Source: Legionella longbeachae
GTDB lineage: Bacteria; Pseudomonadota; Gammaproteobacteria; Legionellales; Legionellaceae
DNA length: 64,000 nucleotides
Reading direction: 5' to 3'
NCBI RefSeq assembly: GCF_004283175.1
Contig: NZ_RXNW01000006.1
Coordinates: forward strand, 62,001-126,000
Position numbers and translations under genes: made by a program. Positions 56,115 to 64,000 of this stretch are shown here, piece by piece (positions within the stretch are counted from its first letter, which is position 1; every line of letters starts with the position of its first letter). A model generated the notes under the pieces. That model saw only the letters and a program-made list of their open reading frames with translations. It ran no database searches and had not been told where the DNA came from.

Positions 56115-57509
56115 ATGGATAAAAGCAATACCACTCCGAAACTGTTTGTACTCGATACTAATATTTTAATGCATGATCCTACCGCCATCTATCATTTTGA
56201 AGAGCATGATATTTACTTACCAATGGTTGTGTTAGAAGAATTAGACAATCATAAAATGGGCACATCCGAAGTAGCACGCAACGTACGACAAACCAACCGT
56301 ATGTTGGTAGAACTTATGAGCAATTCCTCTCATGAACAAATTGTCTCAGGCTTACCAATCCCTAATTATTCGGATAAAAAAAAGTGTAGTGGCAAACTTT
56401 ATTTTCAAACCGATGAATTCAACCAGGTGGTTCCATCTACATTACCTGGGCATAAGGTAGACAATACCATTCTTGCTACTGCCCTGGGATTACAAAAGAA
56501 GCATGCCGGAACAAAGCAAGTTATCATTGTGTCAAAGGACATTAACTTGCGCATCAAAGCAGGAATACTTGGGATTCTTGCAGAGGACTACTACAGTGAC
56601 CAGGTACTCGATGATGTCAACCTCCTACATAGGGGCTTACATATACTGAACAACGATTTCTGGGAAACACATGCTAAGGACATGGGGTCCTGGCAAGAAA
56701 GCGGCAAAACTTTTTATAAAGTAGCTGGCCCATTAATTGAACAATGGAATCCAAATGATTGCCTCAGTACTGAAGATGACCAGTTTCAAGCCATCGTAAA
56801 AAAACTGGAAAATGATCATGCGGTCATTCAATTGGTTCGTGACTATACCAAACATTCAGTGTGGGGGATTCACGCTAAAAATCGCGAACAAAATTTTTCT
56901 TTAAATCTACTTTTGGATCCGGAGATTGATTTTGTAAGTTTACAAGGCCCTGCAGGTACAGGAAAAACACTACTTACAATCGCTGCCGGTTTAACTCAAG
57001 TATTGGATCAAAACCGTTACTCAGAAATTTTAATGACTCGCGTCACTATTCCTGTAGGTGAGGATATCGGATTTCTTCCAGGTACTGAGGAAGAAAAAAT
57101 GACCCCCTGGATGGGCGCGTTGATGGATAATTTAGAAGTACTCCATAGCTCACAGGTTGGGGGTAGTTTTGGACGTGGCGCAACCCAGGATTTATTACAA
57201 AATAAAATTAAAATTCGTTCATTAAATTTTATGCGTGGCCGTACTTTTTTAAATCGTTACATTATTATTGATGAAGCACAAAATTTAACTCCCAAGCAAA
57301 TCAAAACTTTGGTGACACGCGCAGGCCCTGGTTCGAAAATTATATGTCTTGGGGACATCAAACAAATTGACACCCCTTACTTGAGCGAAACAACTTCTGG
57401 TTTAACTTTCGCGGTGGATCGTTTTAAACATTGGGAACACAGTGCCCATATGAGCTTAACTCGTGGTGAGCGTTCAAGGCTTGCATTTTACGCTGCAGAA
57501 CATCTATAA
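56115..57509 (+). CDS. PhoH-like ATPase with N-terminal PIN domain
   Basis: The 464-aa protein fuses a PIN nuclease-like domain (KLFVLDTNILMHDP near the start, with acidic EELDNHKMG and later VSKDINLRIKA) to a PhoH ATPase domain (Walker A LQGPAGTGKTLLTIA, Walker B RYIIIDEAQNLTPKQIKTLVTR). This PIN-PhoH arrangement is common in bacteria and has been linked to RNA unwinding and cleavage. It ends the trhO-smpB-bcp-phoH series, 31 bases after bcp. Confidence 0.93.
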   Translation: MDKSNTTPKLFVLDTNILMHDPTAIYHFEEHDIYLPMVVLEELDNHKMGTSEVARNVRQTNRMLVELMSNSSHEQIVSGLPIPNYSDKKKCSGKLYFQTDEFNQVVPSTLPGHKVDNTILATALGLQKKHAGTKQVIIVSKDINLRIKAGILGILAEDYYSDQVLDDVNLLHRGLHILNNDFWETHAKDMGSWQESGKTFYKVAGPLIEQWNPNDCLSTEDDQFQAIVKKLENDHAVIQLVRDYTKHSVWGIHAKNREQNFSLNLLLDPEIDFVSLQGPAGTGKTLLTIAAGLTQVLDQNRYSEILMTRVTIPVGEDIGFLPGTEEEKMTPWMGALMDNLEVLHSSQVGGSFGRGATQDLLQNKIKIRSLNFMRGRTFLNRYIIIDEAQNLTPKQIKTLVTRAGPGSKIICLGDIKQIDTPYLSETTSGLTFAVDRFKHWEHSAHMSLTRGERSRLAFYAAEHL

Positions 57510-57546
57510 CCTCTATTCTTGAACACAAAATATCTTTATTTGGCTT

Positions 57547-57570
57547 GATCGAATCACTTTGGATTCGATC
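57547..57570. other. Perfect 9-bp hairpin between phoH and guaC
   Basis: GATCGAATC at 57547-57555 and GATTCGATC at 57562-57570 pair around a 6-base loop. No T-run follows. It lies 38 bases after the phoH-like stop and may mark the end of that transcript. Confidence 0.45.
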
Positions 57571-57681
57571 TAAGCTGGTTGCGTGAATAAATGCACCGTG
57601 AAAAATCATGTCTTGCGAGGAATAAACAAAAATAGACCTGGTGTAAAATGTGCGTTATAGTATGCACTTTAAGGATTTACC

Positions 57682-58692
57682 ATGACAGACCATGCCATCA
57701 CCTTTGATGACGTTCTCCTTGTTCCTTCATACAATCATCATGAATCAAGAAGGGTAGTAGAAACCACGAGCAAAGACCGCTTAGGCAAGTTAACACTGGA
57801 ACTACCTGTAATCAGTTCTAATATGGATACGATTACTGAAAGTGCCATGGCAAATTTCATGACCTCTAAAGGAGCTATGGGTGCCTTACACCGCTTTATG
57901 TCTGTAGAAGACAATATCGCAGAATTTAAAAAATGCAGCGGTATTGTTTTTGTCTCTATTGGCTGCTCTACCGCTGAACTGGAAAGAGCGGAAGCCTTAC
58001 GCGATGCAGGCGCTAACTATTTCTGTGTGGATGTTGCCCATGCACATGCCAAATATGTGGGAAAAACACTAAAAAGTTTACGTAAAATACTCGCCGATCG
58101 TTGTATCATGGCAGGAAACGTTGCCACCTACGCAGGTGCCGATTATCTTGCCTCCTGTGGTGCTGACATCATTAAAGCAGGAATTGGCGGTGGTTCTGTA
58201 TGCAGTACCCGCATCAAAACCGGTTTCGGAGTCCCTATGTTAACCTGCATCCAGGATTGTTCGCGTGCTGATCGTTCTATTGTTGCAGACGGTGGAATCA
58301 AAACATCTGGAGATATAGTAAAAGCTTTAGCTTTTGGTGCCGATTTTGTGATGATTGGCGGTATGTTAGCTGGAACATCCCCTACTCCCGGCGAAGTCAT
58401 TCAAAAAAATGATGGCAGCAAAGTAAAACGTTACCGAGGCATGGCTTCCAAAGAAGCACAGGAGAATTTCCTGGGTGAAATGCATGAATGGAAAACCGCC
58501 GAAGGCGTAGCAACAGAGGTACCTTTTAAAGAAAATCCTGATGCAATTATTGCCGATATTGTTGGAGGGCTAAGATCCGGTTTAACTTATGCGGGCGCGG
58601 ACACAATTAGTGAGCTGCAACGTAAATTAAATTACGTCATTGTCACACAAGCCGGACGGATTGAAAGTTTACCCCATAAATTATTAGGTTAA
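57682..58692 (+). CDS. guaC: GMP reductase
   Basis: The 336-aa TIM-barrel enzyme belongs to the IMPDH/GMPR family and lacks the CBS domains of IMPDH. The catalytic Cys is in GGGSVCSTRIKTGFG. It begins AITFDDVLLVPSYN and has VVDGGI-type VADGGIKTSGDIVKALAFGAD and MIGGMLAGTSPTPGE. It would reduce GMP to IMP with NADPH. A strong terminator follows at 58722-58770. Confidence 0.88.
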   Translation: MTDHAITFDDVLLVPSYNHHESRRVVETTSKDRLGKLTLELPVISSNMDTITESAMANFMTSKGAMGALHRFMSVEDNIAEFKKCSGIVFVSIGCSTAELERAEALRDAGANYFCVDVAHAHAKYVGKTLKSLRKILADRCIMAGNVATYAGADYLASCGADIIKAGIGGGSVCSTRIKTGFGVPMLTCIQDCSRADRSIVADGGIKTSGDIVKALAFGADFVMIGGMLAGTSPTPGEVIQKNDGSKVKRYRGMASKEAQENFLGEMHEWKTAEGVATEVPFKENPDAIIADIVGGLRSGLTYAGADTISELQRKLNYVIVTQAGRIESLPHKLLG

Positions 58693-58721
58693 AAAAGACT
58701 TAACTCCTAACCTAATCAAAA

Positions 58722-58770
58722 AAACAGAGCCTCTTCATTATCAACAATATTTACAGGCTCTGTTTTGTTT
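58722..58770 (+). terminator. Intrinsic terminator after guaC
   Basis: AAACAGAGCCT at 58722-58732 pairs perfectly with AGGCTCTGTTT at 58755-58765, followed by further T residues to 58770. The stem is also preceded by A residues, so it may work in both directions for the convergent gene at 58804. Confidence 0.85.
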
Positions 58771-58803
58771 CAAAATAAGGTCCGGTCACTCTAATGGAGT
58801 ACC

Positions 58804-59562
58804 CTAAACAGAATTACCGCCCATACTTGGCCCTTCCTTATCCAAACTTTGCGTTTGTTCTGGTTCTTTGTCAGGCTTTTTCGTTGTTAATCCATCATCA
58901 ACATTGTTAACGCTGGATTCGACTGATTGTGTAGGTGTAACATCACTACTTTTTGGTGAATCCATAGCAATTTGTTTTACGCCTTCGGTAAGGCCTTTCA
59001 CTCCGGAGACCATACCTTTACGCATACTTTCCCCCATATCAGAAACTTTCTCTGCCGCAGAGGATAGTGTATTTGCAATAGGCGCTAACTGTTCGCTGGT
59101 TTTAAGCTCATTCCATTTCTCATTCAATGCATCAGTGGCTGCTTTTCCTAACCTGTCTTTAGCCTGCGCCAGTTCGTTTTTTAATTCCATACACTCTTTG
59201 CCAAGCTCTGTTTCCTTGAATTTTTCTTTAAGTTTGCCAGCACCTTTTGCCAGCAAATCAGTGACATCATCATTAATTTCTTCCACCATCTTCGACAGTT
59301 CTTCTATCATCTTCATCCGTGGATCTTGACTGCCTGTATCAAACCCCTTTTTTTCTTTATTACCACTTTTATCCCCAGCAGGACTCGGTGCCTGACTCTG
59401 CTGTTGATTTGCATTAGAGGTTGACTGGTCTTTTGATGGCAGAGTGATTTCATCAGGGTTTTGCGGAGCAACCGTATCTGTCTTTGGTGTTGGATCTGTT
59501 TTAGGCGTTGTATCTGTCTTTGGTGGCTCTTGGCTTATTGATTGATCTTCGTTTTCTTTCAT
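58804..59562 (-). CDS. Unrecognised 252-aa protein with Thr/Pro/Lys repeats
   Basis: No family is recognised. The N-terminal 75 residues are low-complexity: a short unit PKTDT/PTPKTD is repeated about three times (residues 14-30), then Gln/Ser/Pro-rich sequence. Residues 75-200 are helical with heptad-like Leu/Lys/Glu patterns (MIEELSKMVEEINDDVTDLL). The C-terminus is again Glu/Asp/Ser-rich. There is no signal peptide. It is a single gene between two terminated units. An effector or secreted role is possible from composition only. Confidence 0.75.
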   Translation of the reverse strand: MKENEDQSISQEPPKTDTTPKTDPTPKTDTVAPQNPDEITLPSKDQSTSNANQQQSQAPSPAGDKSGNKEKKGFDTGSQDPRMKMIEELSKMVEEINDDVTDLLAKGAGKLKEKFKETELGKECMELKNELAQAKDRLGKAATDALNEKWNELKTSEQLAPIANTLSSAAEKVSDMGESMRKGMVSGVKGLTEGVKQIAMDSPKSSDVTPTQSVESSVNNVDDGLTTKKPDKEPEQTQSLDKEGPSMGGNSV

Positions 59563-59753
59563 ATATCGAACCTCAGTAATCTACCCCTATTATTTTTAAA
59601 GATAGCACATCATCGCATGTAATGCTCTAGAATCAGTGCTGGCATACACTTTATTGTATACTATAATCTTATCAAGAATTATTTTTGATGAATTATGTAT
59701 GAAATCAATTTACACTAAATTTTCAAAATAAATACAAACAAAATGGATTACTC

Positions 59754-60539
59754 ATGATTTATGATGATTTTCGCTGTATGAGCCGTGGAAAACAACTCCT
59801 TACTTTGAAAGAAGAGGACTTCTCACTTCTCCACCCCATTAATCAACAAGGCACAAAAAAAGATCGCGCCCTGCTGCTTTTTCATGGATTTACGTCATCC
59901 CCTGCTGTTTATCGTTACCTCATTCCCCAATTAAAAAATTATGATGCGGTAGTGTGTCCGGCACTACCGGGGCATGCCGACAGTATTGCTGCTTTTGCCA
60001 AGGCAAAAAGAAATGATTGGGTATCGCACGCTAATCAAGAATGTGACACATTATTCAAAGAATACCAAAAGGTAGATGTATTGGGAGTATCCCTTGGTGC
60101 TTTGCTGGCATGCAAACTGAGCCGAAATTATTCATTCAACCACATGTTTCTTTTAGCCCCTGCACTAAAACTGCAGATGAATATTAATCGCAATATAAAA
60201 TTAATCATGCTACTTAAGAGTCTGGGCTTTTGCGAGCTCCGTGGCATGGCTGGTAATCTTGTCAGTGATAAGCACACTGAAATTTCTTATCGTAGAATCC
60301 CACTTTCTGCACTACTTGAACTATTTGCCTTAATCCAAGAGCATCAATGGGTACCTCCTAACTGCCCCACTGATCTTTTTCTTGGAACACATGATAGGGT
60401 TGTTGCATCAAAAGAAGTAGAAAATATGTTTGCTCATCTACCCAAAGCAAACATACACTGGCTTGCAAACTCAGCCCACGTTCTCCCTTTGGATAATGAT
60501 TTGGATCAAATTGTTCAGTGTGTGAATCAATGCATATAG
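59754..60539 (+). CDS. Alpha/beta hydrolase, carboxylesterase/monoacylglycerol-lipase-like
   Basis: The 261-aa protein has a complete catalytic set: oxyanion block LLFHGFTSSPAVYRYLIP, nucleophile elbow GVSLG at about residues 118-122, acid in FLGTHDRVV and histidine in NSAHVLPLD. The arrangement resembles small Est30-like carboxylesterases that hydrolyse short acyl esters. There is no signal peptide, so it is likely cytosolic. It stands alone; a bidirectional terminator-like hairpin follows at 60669-60691. Confidence 0.88.
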   Translation: MIYDDFRCMSRGKQLLTLKEEDFSLLHPINQQGTKKDRALLLFHGFTSSPAVYRYLIPQLKNYDAVVCPALPGHADSIAAFAKAKRNDWVSHANQECDTLFKEYQKVDVLGVSLGALLACKLSRNYSFNHMFLLAPALKLQMNINRNIKLIMLLKSLGFCELRGMAGNLVSDKHTEISYRRIPLSALLELFALIQEHQWVPPNCPTDLFLGTHDRVVASKEVENMFAHLPKANIHWLANSAHVLPLDNDLDQIVQCVNQCI

Positions 60540-60668
60540 TCGGAAGGTAGTGGTTGATGGATAAATGATGGAAGAGTAGCGTCTATCTTCAGCAGGATTG
60601 AATGCCCTGCTGAGTTTCTAATCAAAAAACTTTCTATTTGCTATTTGAGCAACGTGTAAATGTAAAAT

Positions 60669-60691
60669 AAAAGGCATTTACATGCCTTTTT
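60669..60691. terminator. Bidirectional intrinsic terminator between convergent genes
   Basis: AAAAGGCAT at 60669-60677 pairs with ATGCCTTTT at 60682-60690 around a 4-base loop, with T residues on both strands. It serves the hydrolase (plus) and the GIN-domain lipoprotein (minus, stop at 60706). Confidence 0.8.
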
Positions 60692-60705
60692 AAAATTTAT
60701 CGTAA

Positions 60706-61665
60706 TTAAGGGAATTGTTTGTTGTAACGATTGAAATCTTTCAAATCGTATTGGTTCCATTCCCTCATATCCAATACCGAACCATTAAAGACCATAAAAT
60801 CAGCTCGGGTCTTCGGTAGATTATAATAGTAAATATCACTTGCATCGGTAGCAAAATTGCTTTGATGTTTCGCTACAGAGATTTCTGCAACAGAATGTCC
60901 ATGTGTTTTTACAAAACTGCGTTGAGCACGTAAATAGCGTCCTTTAAATCGTGCTTTGTTCCACAGCTCAACATCTAATCGATTTACTGCGCCAGCTAAT
61001 TGAATTGTTGAGGAATCCTTTGCACGTATGGTTAAAGTATCCGTTTTAACCCAATACAGGCTAAACCAAGCATTACCTTGCATGGTTAAATTTGCTAAAT
61101 TAGCGACCCCGGAAAGCTGTACTTTGGGGCTACCCTGCAAATGGATTTGCAAGTTTTGACTCGAGATGCCGCCAATTTGCGTTAAACCTTTGCCCTTTAT
61201 ATCCAGCACACGTAAACCAATAGCCCCATTTAATCTTACAGTTCCTGTGTTTACCGAATAAACATCTAATACACTTGTATGTAATTGATTACCTACAACA
61301 AAATTAACGTCTTTTAACGCTAAACGGTTAAGAAATTGGCCTCTAATATCAACAGAAATAGGCCCATACAATGGATAACCTTTTCCCAGGCTTACATAAA
61401 GCGTATTTTGTGTCACAACTGTTTTTAGAGCAGCCAAATCCCGCGTATCGCCGCTTACAATAATTTGTGGCTTTTTATACCCCGTATGCACCGTAACATT
61501 CATTTGTCCTTGTACATCAACATGATTAAAAGCACTAACTGCTCTAACTTGTTTTGTTTTAATACCTTGTGGCATTTGAGGTAAAGAAGGGGCTTTGGGC
61601 GCATGATGTGCGCAAGCAGTTAATAAAAAAACAATAAAAATCAAAAAATAGCACCGCTTTTGCAT
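60706..61665 (-). CDS. Lipoprotein with GIN (DUF2807) domain
   Basis: The 319-aa protein has a lipoprotein signal with lipobox LLTAC (Cys at residue 18), so it is expected to be anchored to a membrane. Residues 40-230 form the repetitive beta-helix-like GIN/DUF2807 pattern (FNHVDVQGQMNVTVHTGYKK, LKDVNFVVGNQLHTSVLDVY, LDIKGKGLTQIGGISS). The domain is described as an adhesin-head-like domain of unknown function. The extra C-terminal 80 residues are specific to this protein. Confidence 0.85.
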   Translation of the reverse strand: MQKRCYFLIFIVFLLTACAHHAPKAPSLPQMPQGIKTKQVRAVSAFNHVDVQGQMNVTVHTGYKKPQIIVSGDTRDLAALKTVVTQNTLYVSLGKGYPLYGPISVDIRGQFLNRLALKDVNFVVGNQLHTSVLDVYSVNTGTVRLNGAIGLRVLDIKGKGLTQIGGISSQNLQIHLQGSPKVQLSGVANLANLTMQGNAWFSLYWVKTDTLTIRAKDSSTIQLAGAVNRLDVELWNKARFKGRYLRAQRSFVKTHGHSVAEISVAKHQSNFATDASDIYYYNLPKTRADFMVFNGSVLDMREWNQYDLKDFNRYNKQFP

Positions 61666-61749
61666 AAGATTTTATCCCTATATCATAATTACTCTACATT
61701 AGAGGAAGTTTTAACAATGTTCAAGGTTTAGGGCATGTGATCTAATAAC

Positions 61750-62517
61750 TCAACTTACATCATATGAAGACTCTGTATTAAAATTAGAAAGAATTACAGT
61801 GGCAGGGCAAGTATCTTTAATTGGTGAATCAGGAGCTTCATTAATTAAATACTCTAAAGAGTCATTATCCGAGAGAAGTGCAGGTAATTGAATGTAAATA
61901 TCAACTAAAATACCTTTTTTGCACCCTAAATATATTTTGGTCGAATTACTTGGACCAAAAGATTGAGTAATCATTTCTCTGAGATGAGTTAATTGAACTC
62001 TTTGTCCCTGATGTTGCGTTAAGTATTGGCCAAATAAAGAATCATCGGCTTTCTCAGCCAGGCGAATTGCCAAAGCAAAATACTGATCTGCTGATAAAAT
62101 TTGACAACTGCCATGTTTATTCCATTCATGCCGTTCCAAACAGCTTCCGTAATAATAGCTTGGCATTATCCTTTTTAAGAGATCAGAAATTTGTGGGGAT
62201 AAATCCAATGGGGGATAGGCACAATGATTTGTTTTTTGTTGCACCCCACAATACCCATAATTTTGACCACACGCTTTTTGATTAGGCCATAATCCATGTA
62301 AAGTAAGGTGTTTTGCCTGGTAAGAGTTCTGAGATAAATGTGTACATTCTGGTTTACGAGCTTCATATCCGTAGGTTTGGCAGAAACCAGGTTGCGAACT
62401 TAATGCTAAAACATAAGAATCGGACAAGCCCTGAATATCACAGGAATCGCCCAGCAGTTCAATAGCATGTACATTAATTGAAAAAACAAGCGATAACAAA
62501 GCAATAAACTTTATCAT
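61750..62517 (-). CDS. srnA: Secreted ribonuclease T2 family (SrnA-like)
   Basis: The 255-aa protein starts with a signal peptide (about 18 residues, ending NVHA) and has both conserved active-site segments of T2 RNases: LTLHGLWPNQ (CAS I) and HEWNKHGSCQ (CAS II). Several Cys residues fit disulphides. L. pneumophila SrnA is a type II-secreted T2 RNase that aids growth in amoebae, and this is the expected orthologue. Its location near plaC agrees with my recollection of the L. pneumophila order, though I cannot check it. Confidence 0.88.
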   Translation of the reverse strand: MIKFIALLSLVFSINVHAIELLGDSCDIQGLSDSYVLALSSQPGFCQTYGYEARKPECTHLSQNSYQAKHLTLHGLWPNQKACGQNYGYCGVQQKTNHCAYPPLDLSPQISDLLKRIMPSYYYGSCLERHEWNKHGSCQILSADQYFALAIRLAEKADDSLFGQYLTQHQGQRVQLTHLREMITQSFGPSNSTKIYLGCKKGILVDIYIQLPALLSDNDSLEYLINEAPDSPIKDTCPATVILSNFNTESSYDVS

Positions 62518-62638
62518 GAAGACACTTCACTTAGCTTCTTTGGGAAACATTATACAGAAGAAGATAATGAATGCCAGTTCTTTGTTTGGGATTAATTAAT
62601 TGAATTTAATATTAAATTAACGATCAAACCATGAGTTC

Positions 62639-62699
62639 CTGTCTACGAATCGCGCTTTATGCCAGGCTCTTTTTTGCCACACAGCGCGATTCCCGACAG
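62639..62699. repeat. Imperfect inverted repeat, possible REP-like element
   Basis: The left arm CTGTC...GAATCGCGCT (62639-62656) and right arm AGCGCGATTC...GACAG (62683-62699) form a long hairpin with a small internal mismatch and a 26-base loop. The arms are G+C-rich compared with flanks. It lies between two minus-strand genes. Confidence 0.5.
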
Positions 62700-62724
62700 A
62701 TTAAATGGCCAGCCTATCGAAAAT

Positions 62725-64000
62725 CTAGTTTGAATAAAGTGGCCCATCTTCTAGATCCATGGAAGAATCAAAATCCTTGTCATCAAGTAATGGTTTTTTC
62801 AGTGGATCTACTGATGTTTTCTTAAAGAAACCTTGGGGCTTTTTCGTTTCAACCTTGTTAAGCGAAGCATAAAATTTTGTATATTCTTCTTGGTCGAACT
62901 CCAATGCCTTTTTTTCCTCTGGTTTAAATAATGAGTCAACCAGAGCGCGAGTACCCAGAGCGAACCCCAACGCAGCACCAATAGTGAGTATACCAAACCC
63001 TAACGGCATGCATACTAAACTTACGAATACAATCGCAGGGATAAGAATATCAAGTACAATACCACGTATTAAATTAACTGATTGATAAATCATCATTTGC
63101 TTTTGATATTCAGTTTCTGCCTGGAGCTTCTTAATTTCCAAGAAAAGAAGTTTTCTTTGATCTTCAGTTAACTTATGCCCCTCTCTTTTCAAGAGGTCCA
63201 CTTTAAGATCAAGTTCTTCTTTTATTCCCTTTCTTGTTTGATGAGTGGTATACAATTCGATACCACCTTTTATCGCATTATTAATAATGGTTAATGCAAG
63301 ACAAACAACCGCGCCAACAAGACTTAAAGTAGCTGCAACAGGTGCGGCAACAGGCAAGAACGGCATCGTTAAAAGGACAAATGCCAGCATCAAACCAACC
63401 GCATAAGCAATATTGCTAATTAATGAAAGTTTGTTCATTTGCCATTCCCTTGCACATTTTGCTTGTTCTCTCTTTAAAGCATGCAGCTGCATCTGTAATT
63501 GCCGTTCTTCAGCAGCCCGCTCTTGATTACCCTCTTGTTGAGTATGACTTTTAAGAATTTTAAGCCGCTTTTCTATTCTGGCAATGTCCTCAGAATACTG
63601 CAGCATCGCTTTATTGTATTTTGTTTTTTGCTCCTCAAAATCCCAAACAGCGATACTGATATCAAAAATCAATAAAGCAACGGTGAGTGCATCGCCCCAA
63701 GTGCCTAAAACACTCTTTCCAGTTAGCCAAAAAAAGCAAACCAAATTTGCTGTTCCCCATAGGGAATCATTCAATAAACTAAACTTTCGTTGATCCCATT
63801 GTGTTTGAAAACGCTCATACCAAGGCATTTTTGCCTCTTCCTCACTCATCCAGGGACCTTTAATGGTATGTTTTAGTAATAAAGAAAGATTTAATGCAAA
63901 ACGTGCATAATATAATGCCCAGCTCAGTGTACCTGTATAAGGGTCAGGATATCTGATTACCTGTGCAGCCTGACCGGCATTAGGATGATCTTTAGGAATC
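62725..64000 (-). CDS. Membrane and coiled-coil protein, 5' end beyond the window
   Basis: The frame ending at 62725 is open through the right edge. A Met at 63849 (MSEEEAKMPWYERF) could be a start, but the upstream codons read as protein (NAGQAAQVIRYPDPYTGTLS and then WALYYARFALNLSLLLKH), so the gene begins outside the window. At least 425 residues are visible. Two hydrophobic segments lie near the SLWGTANLVCFFWL region, a coiled coil follows, then two pairs of membrane helices (FVLLTMPFLPVAAPVAATLS and VSLVCMPLGFGILTIG). No family is recognised. Confidence 0.8.
   Translation of the reverse strand, partial: IPKDHPNAGQAAQVIRYPDPYTGTLSWALYYARFALNLSLLLKHTIKGPWMSEEEAKMPWYERFQTQWDQRKFSLLNDSLWGTANLVCFFWLTGKSVLGTWGDALTVALLIFDISIAVWDFEEQKTKYNKAMLQYSEDIARIEKRLKILKSHTQQEGNQERAAEERQLQMQLHALKREQAKCAREWQMNKLSLISNIAYAVGLMLAFVLLTMPFLPVAAPVAATLSLVGAVVCLALTIINNAIKGGIELYTTHQTRKGIKEELDLKVDLLKREGHKLTEDQRKLLFLEIKKLQAETEYQKQMMIYQSVNLIRGIVLDILIPAIVFVSLVCMPLGFGILTIGAALGFALGTRALVDSLFKPEEKKALEFDQEEYTKFYASLNKVETKKPQGFFKKTSVDPLKKPLLDDKDFDSSMDLEDGPLYSN

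Noticed and set aside
55155-57509. tmRNA (ssrA) or tRNA genes beside smpB
   Set aside because: No tRNA-like acceptor and T-arm sequence or tag frame could be found in the gaps.
58868-59329. Plus-strand 153-codon frame opposite the repeat-bearing protein
   Set aside because: Antisense to a Lys/Glu-rich helical frame, which commonly creates long Ser/Phe/Leu-rich shadows; no ribosome site.

Overview
The window is A+T-rich DNA from a gammaproteobacterium, most likely a Legionella species. The indicators are a PlaC-type GDSL phospholipase and an SrnA-type T2 RNase in one neighbourhood, an ankyrin protein, a RasGEF-domain protein and a caleosin-like protein. These eukaryote-like families are typical of Dot/Icm effector repertoires. 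The species cannot be fixed from sequence alone, and no rRNA, tRNA, CRISPR array or intact insertion sequence is visible.

Layout. 1-1681: a RasGEF-domain coding region, minus strand, broken by one in-frame TGA and running off the left edge. 1894-6271: housekeeping block recN, nadK, typA (minus). 6542-10764: accessory/effector-like genes (unknown 165-aa protein, caleosin-like protein, ankyrin protein, 732-aa unknown). 11057-19833: hslO, a 49-aa acidic mini-gene, rep, an MFS exporter, a cold-shock protein, an FMN reductase, type 2 IPP isomerase (fni) and a geranylgeranyl-reductase-family flavoprotein.

20057-43851 is a large surface-polysaccharide locus. fnlA-, fnlB- and wbuB-like genes (UDP-L-FucNAc synthesis and transfer) lie at the left end and the fnlC-like epimerase lies about 19.5 kb away at the right end, all on the minus strand. 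Between them are a minus-strand unit wzx - GNAT - polysaccharide deacetylase - GT2 - wzy-like - GT4, two plus-strand membrane acyltransferases, and a compact divergent module at 33934-42567. That module combines CDP-glucose synthesis and 4,6-dehydration (rfbF, rfbG), a zinc-binding C-methyltransferase with a Gfo/Idh reductase, a GtrB-like transferase, a GtrA-like flippase, a second methyltransferase and a large GT-C-like membrane protein. I read it as a Gtr-type periplasmic glycosylation system that makes and attaches a branched 6-deoxyhexose, possibly virenose-like. This is inference, and it is the best candidate here for an undescribed system.

43962-64000 is largely conserved: ClC transporter, yciA-unknown-ribE operon, tex, glmS, plaC, the trhO-smpB-bcp-phoH group, guaC, a repeat-bearing unknown protein, an alpha/beta hydrolase, a GIN-domain lipoprotein, the secreted T2 RNase, and a membrane/coiled-coil protein running off the right edge. 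Strong hairpins and four convincing intrinsic terminators mark several unit ends.
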